This document shows, one piece after another, positions 19,906-28,379 of a stretch of DNA of 64,000 nt. A program made the position numbers and the translations under genes. The DNA is taken from the NCBI RefSeq assembly GCF_963676815.1, contig NZ_OY781365.1, forward strand, positions 4,870,501 to 4,934,500, read 5' to 3'. The notes under the pieces are model-generated. The model did not search any database, had not been told where the DNA came from, and worked only from the letters and a program-made list of their open reading frames with translations. The stretch's first letter is position 1, and every line of letters starts with the position of its first letter. The stretch is from an uncultured Draconibacterium sp. Its GTDB lineage: Bacteria; Bacteroidota; Bacteroidia; Bacteroidales; Prolixibacteraceae.

Positions 19906-20304
19906 ACTTGATTCTTTAAGATTAGAAAATTACTTTTTCGATAAACTTTTATTAATGGTTTGTCTGTACCGTGTTTTCAGGAGATTTAATGGTTGCCCGA
20001 AAACTAAATTAAATATATACAAATAATATGTACTGCATGGTTCAGGTTCTGTTTTTTTCCGTTTTTATACATAAAATAATCCATCTAAAATTTTTCTGTT
20101 ACATTCAATCAGTAAAAGCCTTACATATCTAACGGAATTTTACTTAATTTATGTAAGAATTTAATACGTGCCTGATATGGTTTAAACAAAAATTCTAAAT
20201 TTATCAGGCTTGTATTTTTTGCTAAACGCAGGTGTTTTTTCAAGAAAAGTATACTCGAACAAGGTAAATATGCGGCATAATAGTAACTAAACAAACAAGA
20301 AAAG
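19906..20304. other. Divergent intergenic region with two tandem hairpins
   Basis: This 399-bp AT-rich stretch separates ugd (leftward) from the H-NOX gene (rightward), so both promoters should lie here. Two inverted repeats stand next to each other: CTTACATA/TATGTAAG (20120-20127 and 20150-20157) and GCCTGATA/TATCAGGC (20170-20177 and 20202-20209). The second is followed by TTGTATTTTTT. They may be regulatory or terminator-like. No open frame with coding character was seen. Confidence 0.5.
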
Positions 20305-20841
20305 ATGAAGGGACTGGTTTTTAGGGAGTTTTTAGAAATGGTGGAAAAAGAATACGGATACGAAACTGTGGATACCATTATTGAAAAATCCGAAGTTCCG
20401 AGCGAAGGTGTGTACACTTCGGTAGGAACCTATCATCATTCAGAAATGTTTGCCCTGGTTACAGAGTTGAGTAAGATTACAAAATTAGATGCTGATAAAT
20501 TATTGTTCACTTTCGGAGAATACGTTTTCGGGGTATTCACAAAAGCCTATCCGGTATTTTTCGTAGATAAAAAAAGCTCTTTTGAAATTCTTGCCGATGT
20601 TGAAGGAACAATTCATGTTGAGGTATTAAAGTTGTATCCTGAAGCAGAGTTACCTACATTTAGCATTGAAGAAGAAACAACCGATATGATGGTAATGATT
20701 TATCGGTCGCAACGAAAACTGGCCGATTTTGCTGAAGGTTTAATACATGGATGTGCCAAACATTTTGACGAAAAAATAACCATTAGCAAAGAATATATTG
20801 AACAAGATGGAACAGTGGTTTCATTTAGAATAACAAAATAG
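20305..20841 (+). CDS. H-NOX heme-based gas sensor
   Basis: The 178-residue protein matches the H-NOX (HNOB) family: proximal heme ligand H104 in GTIHVEVLKLYPEAELPTF, conserved P112, and the heme-propionate motif Y133-x-S135-x-R137 (YRSQR). The residue five after R137 is F142, where O2-binding homologues have a distal Tyr. This predicts an NO-selective sensor that does not bind O2 stably (family knowledge plus alignment by eye). It is cytoplasmic and lies 1 bp before the hybrid kinase it presumably controls. Confidence 0.93.
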   Translation: MKGLVFREFLEMVEKEYGYETVDTIIEKSEVPSEGVYTSVGTYHHSEMFALVTELSKITKLDADKLLFTFGEYVFGVFTKAYPVFFVDKKSSFEILADVEGTIHVEVLKLYPEAELPTFSIEEETTDMMVMIYRSQRKLADFAEGLIHGCAKHFDEKITISKEYIEQDGTVVSFRITK

Positions 20842-20842
20842 A

Positions 20843-23800
20843 ATGAGTAAAGAACTTGAACTTCTGAAACGCAAACTTAAACGAGAAACTGCCGCCCGAA
20901 AGGAAGCAGAACAATTACTCGAAAAAAAGGCACTTGAACTTTATCATTCGAATGAGCAACTCAAGGATTTAAATTCGAATCTTGAATCATTGGTTGAAAA
21001 GCGAACCCTAAAACTAAAGGAATCAGAGCTGGAATATCAAACCATGGTTGAAAGTATCAACGATATGATCTTTCGCCTCGATTTGAAAGGCAATATAAAA
21101 TTCACGAACCAGATTGTAAACAAGATTATAGGTACAGACAATCAGAATTTAATTGGGAAAAATATATTAGACTTTTTACCTCCTGAAGAGCAAAAGAAAA
21201 CATTTATACATTTTGCAAAAAGTTTTAAAAAGCGCAAGTGTTTAAATTATCACGATGTTTCATTGTTTACCCCCCGAGGAACAAAAATATGGTTAAGGCT
21301 TAATGTGCAATTTGCCAGCGAGAACTGCCAGTTTTGCCCAATAAAACAGCAAGCCCTGGCCGAACCGGGATACGAGCTTGAATCGGAAAAAAAATGTCGG
21401 TTTAGCGAAATCATCGTTGTAGCCCACGATATAACCCATCAGAAATTAGGACAAGACAAGTTAGAAAAAAGTGAAAAACGTTACCGTGAACTAACCGAAG
21501 CACTGCCCGAAATGATTTGCGAGCTGGATAAAGACGGAATAATAACCTATGCCAACCAGTTTGCAATTGATAAATTTGGTTACACAAAAGAAGAAGTACT
21601 AAATAACAATTTTAATATTCTTAAAATCTTTCCGGCAAAACATCGTAAAAAGGTTCGTGAAAATATCCGGAAAATTTATGAGAGTGGAGAGACTACGACT
21701 ACCGAATATATTGTGGAGAGAAAAGATGGAGAGCCAATTTCGGTAATTGTTAACGCGACCCCTGTTTATGAGCAGGGAGAGGTTGTTGGCTTGCGCGGAG
21801 TAATGTTTGATATTAGTATCCGTAAAAAACAAGAACTGGAGATTGCACATAATTTAGAGCAGCAAATTTTGCTTTCTAAAATTTCGGTGAGTTACAATAC
21901 ATTAACCGATTTTGAGGAAAAAACCACCGATGCCTTACAGCTGATTGGCAAACACCTTGATGTTAGCCGCGTTTATATTTTTGAAGACAGCCCAACCGGC
22001 TTAACCACCAGTAACACCTACGAATGGTGTAATGAGGGGATCGAGCCACAGAAAGATGAACTGCAGGAATTACCATACGAAGTAATGCCTTCGTGGAAAA
22101 AACTGTTACAGGAAAAGGGAATGGTTTTTTCAGAAGATATTTCTGATCTTCCGCAGGATTTGATTGATATTCTCGAACCACAGGACATTAAGTCGATTTT
22201 AGTATTGCCATTAATTGGTAGAAATAAGCAAATTGGTTTTATCGGTTTTGACGAGTGCAGTAAAAAGCGTAAGTGGCGACAAGCAGAGATTGAATTGTTG
22301 CGCACAATCTCAAACCTGTTGTCGCATAACTTTATTCGTCAGCGCGTGCAAAATGAGCTGGTTGAGAGCGAAAAAGAAAATCGTATAATTATCGAATCAA
22401 TTCCGGATGTAATAATACATGTTAACACCAGCGGACAAATATTGGCGTTAAAGGCAGCTGCGCATTCAAATTTAACCAACCTTATTAAGGATGAGGAAAG
22501 TAAAACAATTGAGCAGGCATTTAACCAAAAACTATCAAAGTTATTTCATGAGGCCATTGATCAATGCATTGTCACCAACGAGTACCAGGTTGAATTTGTA
22601 AACCTCAACTGGGACGAAAAAGAATATTATGAAGCACGTTTGGTAAAGCTTACCGATACAGAGGTTCTGATGATAATAAGAGATGTGAGTGTTATTAAAC
22701 AGAATGAAAAAGAGCTGGAAGAAGCCAAAAACTTGGCTGAAGAAGCCTCGGTGTTAAAGTCCGAATTTCTGGCAAATGTTTCACATGAGATACGTACACC
22801 ATTAAATGCCATTTTAGGATTTAGCCAGTGGTTGTATGAAAACACCAATACAACCCTGCACAAAGGCTATTTATCTTCAATTATTCATAGTGGTCGAAAC
22901 TTGTTGAATGTAATCAACGATATACTGGACTTATCGAAAATTGAATCGGGTAAAATTGATGTTGAATACAGCCCGATGAAATATACCGAGATTGTTGCCG
23001 ATATTAAGATGGCTTTTGAAAGCGAAGTGGTAAAAAAAGGACTGAATTTTAAAGTGACCACCGAAAATTCTGTTCCTGAATATATTTTAATGGACGAACT
23101 TCGTTTGTATCAGGTAATTTTCAACCTGGTATCAAATGCCGTTAAATTTACCGATAAAGGTTACATCCACATTTTTACTTTTGCAACCGAAACAGAGCGT
23201 GAAGATGAAATTGATTTGATGATAACGGTTGAAGATACCGGCATTGGGATTGCAGAAGAAAAGCAACAAAAGATATTTACATCGTTTGCACAACTTGATG
23301 GCAGAAGTACCCGAAAATATGAGGGTACAGGACTAGGGCTGGCTATTGTTGACGGGTTGATTAAAAGACTGGGTGGAACAATTGCTTTGAAAAGTCAGCA
23401 AGGAAAAGGAACCACGATAACTGTAACACTTAATGGAGTAAAAGTTGACCGCTCGAGTAGTTCTGAAAAACAATTGCACACAGAAACGGATAACCTAAAC
23501 GCAAAATTAGGTCCGTGTACCATAATGGTTGTTGATGACATTGCCTACAATATTGAAGTATTAAAGGCTCTTATAAACTCGAAAGATGTTGATTACGTTG
23601 AAGCCTTTGATGGGTCGGAAGCACTTGCAAAATTAAATACAGTAAAACCGGATTTAATATTTATGGATATCAGAATGCCGGGAATTGATGGTTTTGAGGT
23701 TACCCGAATAATAAAGAATGACACCGAATTAAAAGATATTCCTATCGTTGCCTTCTCTGCCTCAACACTAAAATCACGAAATGATTTAATTGAACTGCTT

Positions 23801-24211
23801 TTTGACGATTTTCTGCAAAAACCGGTCTTTAAAAAAGATCTTGAAGGCCTGCTTCTAAAAATGTTGCCTGATAAGTTTGAATATCATTCAGAAGATGTGG
23901 CGAGCACTGACGATGAAAATGAAGAATTTTCGGCGGAGTGCTTAAAGAAGCTTCCTGAAACAATCGAGGCGATTGAGAAAGATTTTATGCCGATTTGGGA
24001 TAGTATAAAGGGCAGCCTGGTGATATACGAGATTGAAGAATTTAAAAACAAACTAAAAGAGTTGGCTCAAATACAAATGTGCGCACCCTTGTCGCGTTAC
24101 TGTACCGAGTTAGATTTAGGCTTGCAATCATTTGATATCGAGTTGATAGATCGTAAGCTTTCAGGCTTCCCCGATTTAATTAATTACCTCAAAAAGATTG
24201 AGCAGAAGTAA
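20843..24211 (+). CDS. H-NOX-associated hybrid sensor histidine kinase (PAS-PAS-GAF-PAS-HisKA-HATPase-REC)
   Basis: This 1122-residue soluble kinase begins with a coiled coil (1-60, LKRETAARKEAEQLLEKKAL), as in H-NOX-partner kinases. Next come PAS1 (about 64-200), PAS2 (about 210-335), a GAF region (about 345-505) and a PAS-like region (about 510-615). HisKA has phospho-His H648 (VSHEIRTPLNAILGF), and the HATPase has GTGLGLAIVDGLIKRLGG. The receiver has D942 (FMDIRMPGIDGFE), and a helical HPt-like tail lacks an obvious phospho-His. PAS1 carries C133, C162-x-x-C165 and C185, an unusual cluster. There is no membrane segment. The gene follows the H-NOX gene with a 1-bp gap, so NO-heme signalling to this kinase is the likely function. 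Confidence 0.92.
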   Translation: MSKELELLKRKLKRETAARKEAEQLLEKKALELYHSNEQLKDLNSNLESLVEKRTLKLKESELEYQTMVESINDMIFRLDLKGNIKFTNQIVNKIIGTDNQNLIGKNILDFLPPEEQKKTFIHFAKSFKKRKCLNYHDVSLFTPRGTKIWLRLNVQFASENCQFCPIKQQALAEPGYELESEKKCRFSEIIVVAHDITHQKLGQDKLEKSEKRYRELTEALPEMICELDKDGIITYANQFAIDKFGYTKEEVLNNNFNILKIFPAKHRKKVRENIRKIYESGETTTTEYIVERKDGEPISVIVNATPVYEQGEVVGLRGVMFDISIRKKQELEIAHNLEQQILLSKISVSYNTLTDFEEKTTDALQLIGKHLDVSRVYIFEDSPTGLTTSNTYEWCNEGIEPQKDELQELPYEVMPSWKKLLQEKGMVFSEDISDLPQDLIDILEPQDIKSILVLPLIGRNKQIGFIGFDECSKKRKWRQAEIELLRTISNLLSHNFIRQRVQNELVESEKENRIIIESIPDVIIHVNTSGQILALKAAAHSNLTNLIKDEESKTIEQAFNQKLSKLFHEAIDQCIVTNEYQVEFVNLNWDEKEYYEARLVKLTDTEVLMIIRDVSVIKQNEKELEEAKNLAEEASVLKSEFLANVSHEIRTPLNAILGFSQWLYENTNTTLHKGYLSSIIHSGRNLLNVINDILDLSKIESGKIDVEYSPMKYTEIVADIKMAFESEVVKKGLNFKVTTENSVPEYILMDELRLYQVIFNLVSNAVKFTDKGYIHIFTFATETEREDEIDLMITVEDTGIGIAEEKQQKIFTSFAQLDGRSTRKYEGTGLGLAIVDGLIKRLGGTIALKSQQGKGTTITVTLNGVKVDRSSSSEKQLHTETDNLNAKLGPCTIMVVDDIAYNIEVLKALINSKDVDYVEAFDGSEALAKLNTVKPDLIFMDIRMPGIDGFEVTRIIKNDTELKDIPIVAFSASTLKSRNDLIELLFDDFLQKPVFKKDLEGLLLKMLPDKFEYHSEDVASTDDENEEFSAECLKKLPETIEAIEKDFMPIWDSIKGSLVIYEIEEFKNKLKELAQIQMCAPLSRYCTELDLGLQSFDIELIDRKLSGFPDLINYLKKIEQK

Positions 24212-24407
24212 TAAATCTTCTAAACTTTCAGATCGTTTTTAGAGCCCAAAATATTGATTAGCGAAATTCTAAACATTTCTCAAAGTTATCCTGTTTTAAT
24301 TTCATCGCTATCAGTAAATTAAATTATCAAATGCAATTTTTGTTGAATACCGGAAGCAGCAAATGGTGAAACAAGAAGTGTAACAACAATTATTGAAATT
24401 GGACCGG

Positions 24408-26207
24408 ATGAAAAAATCTCCCTCAAGGGAAAAAACAATAGCCGTACTTCCGTTTGTAAACATGAGTGCGAACGAGGAAATGGAATATTTCAGTGATGGA
24501 ATTACCGAAGAAATCATTAATGCACTGGCCGGTATTGTGCAGCTGAAAGTTACTTCGCGGACTTCGTCGTTCTTTTTCAAAAACAAAAATATTCCCATCA
24601 GGCAAATTGCCAACGAACTAAATGTAAGTACTATTCTGGAAGGAAGCGTTCGGCTGGCGGTCAAAACCATACGTATTACGGCGCAGCTGATTCATGCCGA
24701 AGAAGATTTTCATTTCTGGTCGGAAACCTGGGACCGCAAGCTGGAGAACATTTTCGAAATACAGGATGAGATAAGTTTAATGATTGCCGATAAACTGCGC
24801 GAACAATATGGTCACCTCGAAATTCAGGATCATTTGGTTGAAAAGAAAACCGACAATTTAGATGCTTACGAGTATTTTCTGAAAGCCCGTTTTCATTTTA
24901 ACAAATGGAATCCGGTGGATGCAAATAAGGCAATTGAACTGTATGAAAAAGCCATTGCACTTGATCCGAAACATACCGATTCGTATGTTGGTTTGTCGGA
25001 TGCATACAGCTTTTTTGCGGTTACCGAGTTGATGCCCAAAGAAGAAGCCTGGCAAAAATCGCGGGAATATATGGACAGGGCATTTGCGCTGAATCCGGAA
25101 AATGCCGGGGTACATTATTTATTGGGCAATTATTCTTTTTTTTACGAAGCAAATTTTCAGCAGGCTGTCAAACACGCTTTAAAAGCGGTGGAACTGAAAC
25201 CAAACTACCCCGAAGCACATCAGTTTAATTCGTTGCTGTATTTGATTTCCGGTAATATTGAAAAATCAAAATTGCATCTCGAAACAGCCCATAGTATTGA
25301 TCCCTTGTCGCAGGAAACCATGTTTTACAGGGCATATTTCCATTATCGCACCGAAGATTATAAAAATGCCCTGACGCTTTTTAACGAGGCATTGGATAAA
25401 AATCCACACAATATTCCGGCATTTGTGGTACGCAGTTACTGTTTGTTGAAACTTGGAAAGTATGACGAAGCAATTCTCTTCCTTGAAAATATGCCAAAGG
25501 ATATGATAATACAGGATGAACGTTTAGGTGCATTGTGTCTGGCCAATATTCTAAAAAAAGATAAAACGGGAACGAACAAATACCTGGAACAATTAAAGAA
25601 AGAGGCACAAAAGCCGGGTTCTTTTCAGGCGCATTCATATTTATTTTTGGCTTATGCCTGCATGGAAAAAAATGACGAAGCTTTTTCGTGGCTGGCACAT
25701 ACAATAAAACTGAAATCGTCGGTTTTGTTGCTCAATTTTACCGATCCTTTGGCAATCAATTTAAAGAGCGACCCACGGTATAAAAAGTACATTCAAGAAC
25801 TATTTCACCCATCAGAATTACCGATAAAAAAGGTACCAACCAAAACTCCTTTAGTAGATGATGAAACCGCTACTGCCTATCTTGATAAATTGACCAGGTT
25901 TATTGCCGAAGAGGAGCCTTTTCTGATTCCGAACCTTTCGCTTCGTTCGTTGGCCGACCTGGTAGAGATTCACCCGAATAAACTTTCGTGGGTGTTAAAT
26001 GACCGGGTTGGCAAGAACTTCAACGAATTTATCAATCATTACCGAATTGAATATTTTAAACAACTGGCACTCGATCCAAAGAATAATCACATTTCTTTAT
26101 TAGGATTGGCGTATGAGAGTGGCTTTAATTCAAAAACTGTTTTTAATACCTATTTTAAAAAAGAAGTAGGGACGACACCAAAAGATTTTCTGAAGCAAAA
26201 TAGGTAA
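24408..26207 (+). CDS. TolB-like / TPR / AraC-HTH fusion regulator
   Basis: About 599 residues. The N-terminus is the TolB-like (FlgO-type) domain often joined to adenylate cyclases (KTIAVLPFVNMSANEEMEYF, then FSDGITEEIINALAGI and ILEGSVR). TPR repeats occupy about 150-420 (NKAIELYEKAIALDPKHTDS). A C-terminal AraC-type double HTH spans about 490-599 (LGLAYESGFNSKTVFNTYFK, then GTTPKDFLKQ). I start at ATG 24408; a TTG 15 bp upstream is possible. It has no membrane segment. It probably regulates the AhpD-like gene next door, whose promoter carries a 21-bp-spaced direct repeat (26239). Sensing through TolB/TPR is inferred. Confidence 0.85.
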   Translation: MKKSPSREKTIAVLPFVNMSANEEMEYFSDGITEEIINALAGIVQLKVTSRTSSFFFKNKNIPIRQIANELNVSTILEGSVRLAVKTIRITAQLIHAEEDFHFWSETWDRKLENIFEIQDEISLMIADKLREQYGHLEIQDHLVEKKTDNLDAYEYFLKARFHFNKWNPVDANKAIELYEKAIALDPKHTDSYVGLSDAYSFFAVTELMPKEEAWQKSREYMDRAFALNPENAGVHYLLGNYSFFYEANFQQAVKHALKAVELKPNYPEAHQFNSLLYLISGNIEKSKLHLETAHSIDPLSQETMFYRAYFHYRTEDYKNALTLFNEALDKNPHNIPAFVVRSYCLLKLGKYDEAILFLENMPKDMIIQDERLGALCLANILKKDKTGTNKYLEQLKKEAQKPGSFQAHSYLFLAYACMEKNDEAFSWLAHTIKLKSSVLLLNFTDPLAINLKSDPRYKKYIQELFHPSELPIKKVPTKTPLVDDETATAYLDKLTRFIAEEEPFLIPNLSLRSLADLVEIHPNKLSWVLNDRVGKNFNEFINHYRIEYFKQLALDPKNNHISLLGLAYESGFNSKTVFNTYFKKEVGTTPKDFLKQNR

Positions 26208-26238
26208 AATATAAGCGTACAATCGCTACCTGAGAAAA

Positions 26239-26297
26239 TTGTCCATCCCTCAACGAAGTTTGTCCATTTTACAGCGGAAGAATACGCTGCATCTTTG
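26239..26297 (+). promoter_or_regulatory. Direct-repeat operator and promoter of the AhpD-like gene
   Basis: TTGTCCAT occurs at 26239-26246 and again at 26260-26267, exactly 21 bp apart (two helical turns), the usual layout of AraC-family sites. A -7-like box CATCTTTG follows at 26290-26297. The upstream neighbour is an AraC-HTH regulator. The predicted start of transcription near 26302 argues for translation from ATG 26336. Confidence 0.6.
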
Positions 26298-26335
26298 TAC
26301 TGTCGATAATGACACAGAACATTAGAACAGTAAAA

Positions 26336-26881
26336 ATGGAAAACTTAGTAAAAACAGAATTTAATGTCCCAATGCGAGAAGAAGTATCTGCAACCAACCA
26401 GGAGATTTTTGATGCATTAACGAAAGCATTGGGTTTTGTCCCAAATCTTTATGCAACCATTGCGTATTCCGATAATGGTTTAAAGCGCTTTTTGGATTAT
26501 CAAAATGCCAAAACATCACTGTCGAACAAAGAGAAAGAAGCTGTAAACCTTGTTGTTAGCCAGGTGAACGGATGTGTTTACTGTCAGAGTGCGCATCTTG
26601 TATTGGGGAAAATGAATGGTTTTACCGACGAGCAGTTATTGAATATTCGTCATGCGAAAAGCGAAAATGCAAAACTAAATGCCCTGGTAAAACTGGCAGC
26701 AGATTTAACCGAAAACAGAGGGAATGCAAATCGCGCTAACGTAGAAGACTTTTTTGCGCATGGTTATACCAAAGAAAATCTCGTGGATCTGATTCTTCAA
26801 ATTAGTGATAAAACCGCCATGAATTATCTACATAATCTTACCAAAATACCGGTAGATTTTCCCGTTGCATCAGTTCTTTAA
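26336..26881 (+). CDS. Carboxymuconolactone decarboxylase/AhpD-like peroxidase-family protein
   Basis: The 181-residue protein carries the AhpD-type redox motif C80-x-x-C83-x3-H87 (GCVYCQSAHLVLGK) in an all-helical context. Proteins of this type reduce peroxides or react with small electrophiles. I start at ATG 26336 (MENLVKTEF). An upstream ATG at 26309 would lie within about 7 nt of the predicted transcription start. It is followed after 64 bp by the DUF1348 gene, with a long hairpin between. It is likely controlled by the AraC-type fusion regulator upstream. Confidence 0.87.
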   Translation: MENLVKTEFNVPMREEVSATNQEIFDALTKALGFVPNLYATIAYSDNGLKRFLDYQNAKTSLSNKEKEAVNLVVSQVNGCVYCQSAHLVLGKMNGFTDEQLLNIRHAKSENAKLNALVKLAADLTENRGNANRANVEDFFAHGYTKENLVDLILQISDKTAMNYLHNLTKIPVDFPVASVL

Positions 26882-26891
26882 TTTTCAATTC

Positions 26892-26931
26892 AAGAAAGGA
26901 GAAATAGAGAGAATCTGTTTTCTCCTTTCTT
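26892..26931 (+). terminator. Long perfect intercistronic hairpin
   Basis: AAGAAAGGAGAAA (26892-26904) and its exact complement (26919-26931) form a 13-bp perfect stem with a 14-nt loop, 10 bp after the AhpD-like stop. It is followed by AAAA rather than T, so termination on the plus strand is not certain. It may be an mRNA-stabilising or attenuating hairpin. Its two arms are purine- and pyrimidine-rich. Confidence 0.5.
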
Positions 26932-26945
26932 AAAACTACAACAAA

Positions 26946-27368
26946 ATGAATAACGAAGAAAAAAGATATCCACTGCCGCCATTTACAATGGAAACTGCCC
27001 TTGAAAAAGTACAAAAAGCGGAAGATGCTTGGAATAGCAAAGATCCTGTTAAAGTTGCACACGCATACACTTTAGATTCGGAATGGAGAAACAGAGCACA
27101 GTTTATTAATGGCCGGGAAGAAATTGTACAGTTTTTAACCGGAAAATGGGAAAAGGAAAAAAATTATAAACTAAAGAAGGAACTTTGGGGTTTTAGAGAG
27201 AATAGAATTGCCGTAAAATTTGAATATGAATTTCAGGATGCGAACGACCAATGGTTTCGAGCCTACGGAAATGAGCTTTGGGAATTCGACGAAAATGGAT
27301 TGATGCAAAAACGTTTCGCAAGTATTAACGACTTAATGATTGAAGAAAACGATAGAAAGTTAACCTAA
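26946..27368 (+). CDS. DUF1348 (NTF2/SnoaL-like) protein
   Basis: The 140-residue protein fits DUF1348 over its whole length: LPPFTMETALEKVQKAEDAW, then WRNRAQFINGREEIVQFLTG and an aromatic-rich cone (ELWGFRENRIAVKFEYEF). The fold is the NTF2-like alpha+beta barrel used by small isomerases, hydrolases and binding proteins. No substrate is known. It is sandwiched between the AhpD-like gene and an AraC regulator 10 bp downstream, suggesting a small oxidative or xenobiotic-response operon. Confidence 0.85.
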   Translation: MNNEEKRYPLPPFTMETALEKVQKAEDAWNSKDPVKVAHAYTLDSEWRNRAQFINGREEIVQFLTGKWEKEKNYKLKKELWGFRENRIAVKFEYEFQDANDQWFRAYGNELWEFDENGLMQKRFASINDLMIEENDRKLT

Positions 27369-27378
27369 TTTCAGGCTT

Positions 27379-28263
27379 ATGATACAGAACAATAATTTCG
27401 CGCTTATCGATCCGCAAACGGGAAACCTGGCGTTTAAACTATTTCGCTTCGAAAAGAATAATCCGTTTGATCAGATTCAACGATTAAATTATTACTCGAT
27501 GATTTGGCTGGAAACCGGCTCCGGTGCAGTAAAAGCAGATTTCTCGGAATATCGTTTCGGCGAGAATGTATTATTTTCGTTTTCGCCATACCAACCTTTT
27601 ATAATTGATATTGAAGGTGAAATATGTGGCTGGGTTATTCACTTTCATCCTGATTTTTTCTGTATACATAAGCACCACAAAGAGGTGGCGTGCCACGGCG
27701 TATTGTTTAATAATATTTACAATCCGCCATTTGTGCATATCGATGAAAAAGCTGCCGTAAATTTTGAAATGGTGATTCAGCAGTTTAAAACCGAAATGCA
27801 AAATCCCGCCTTGGCGCAATATGAGTTGCTGATTTCGTACCTGAAAATATTTTTGATAACTGCATCGCGACTTAAAACAGATCAGCAAACTGAAGCGAAA
27901 AAAGTAGCCGACAAAGAAGAAGAACCATTTATACTGCAAAATTTGAAAAACGCTATTGAATTGCACTATAAAACCAAACACAGCGCCAGCGATTATGCCG
28001 ATTTGCTGGCCATTACACCCAAAGCTTTAACCCGGCTTACCAAAACGCATTTCAATAAAACATTGAGCAATTTAATTGCTGAGCGAATAGTAATTGAAGC
28101 CAAACGAGAACTGTACCTTACCAATAAAACGGTTAAAGAAATTGCTTACGATTTAGGCTATAACGATGAATATTATTTTAGCCGGTTTTTCAAAAAGAAC
28201 GCCGATGTATCGCCACAACTTTATCGCGAAACGGTTGGTTTTGATAAAGCTTCAATGGTTTAA
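27379..28263 (+). CDS. AraC family transcriptional regulator
   Basis: The 294-residue regulator has an N-terminal cupin-like sensor region (about 1-170: MIWLETGSGAVKADFSEYRF, FSFSPYQPFIIDIEGEICGW). A C-terminal AraC double HTH spans about 195-285 (TVKEIAYDLGYNDEYYFSRF, then FKKNADVSPQLYR). It lies 10 bp after the DUF1348 gene and 116 bp before a serine-hydrolase gene with its own promoter. The most likely targets are these neighbours. The ligand is unknown. Confidence 0.9.
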   Translation: MIQNNNFALIDPQTGNLAFKLFRFEKNNPFDQIQRLNYYSMIWLETGSGAVKADFSEYRFGENVLFSFSPYQPFIIDIEGEICGWVIHFHPDFFCIHKHHKEVACHGVLFNNIYNPPFVHIDEKAAVNFEMVIQQFKTEMQNPALAQYELLISYLKIFLITASRLKTDQQTEAKKVADKEEEPFILQNLKNAIELHYKTKHSASDYADLLAITPKALTRLTKTHFNKTLSNLIAERIVIEAKRELYLTNKTVKEIAYDLGYNDEYYFSRFFKKNADVSPQLYRETVGFDKASMV

Positions 28264-28292
28264 GGCAACCAAAATCTTAGTTTATACCTTAA

Positions 28293-28343
28293 GTTCTGAA
28301 TTATAATTTAGAACATTTTGTAACTTAACTGTTTATACTTTTG
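28293..28343 (+). promoter_or_regulatory. Palindrome and promoter upstream of the serine hydrolase at 28380
   Basis: A 22-bp near-perfect palindrome (GTTCT...AGAAC, 28293-28314, one mismatched pair) is followed by TTTG at 28317-28320 and a -7 box TACTTTTG at 28336-28343. A second box, TAATTTTG, lies at 28353-28360. GTTTATACyTT occurs twice, 51 bp apart (28280 and 28331). The palindrome is a candidate operator. Confidence 0.5.
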
Positions 28344-28379
28344 GGCCTAACATAATTTTGAGTCTAAAATAGAACAGTT

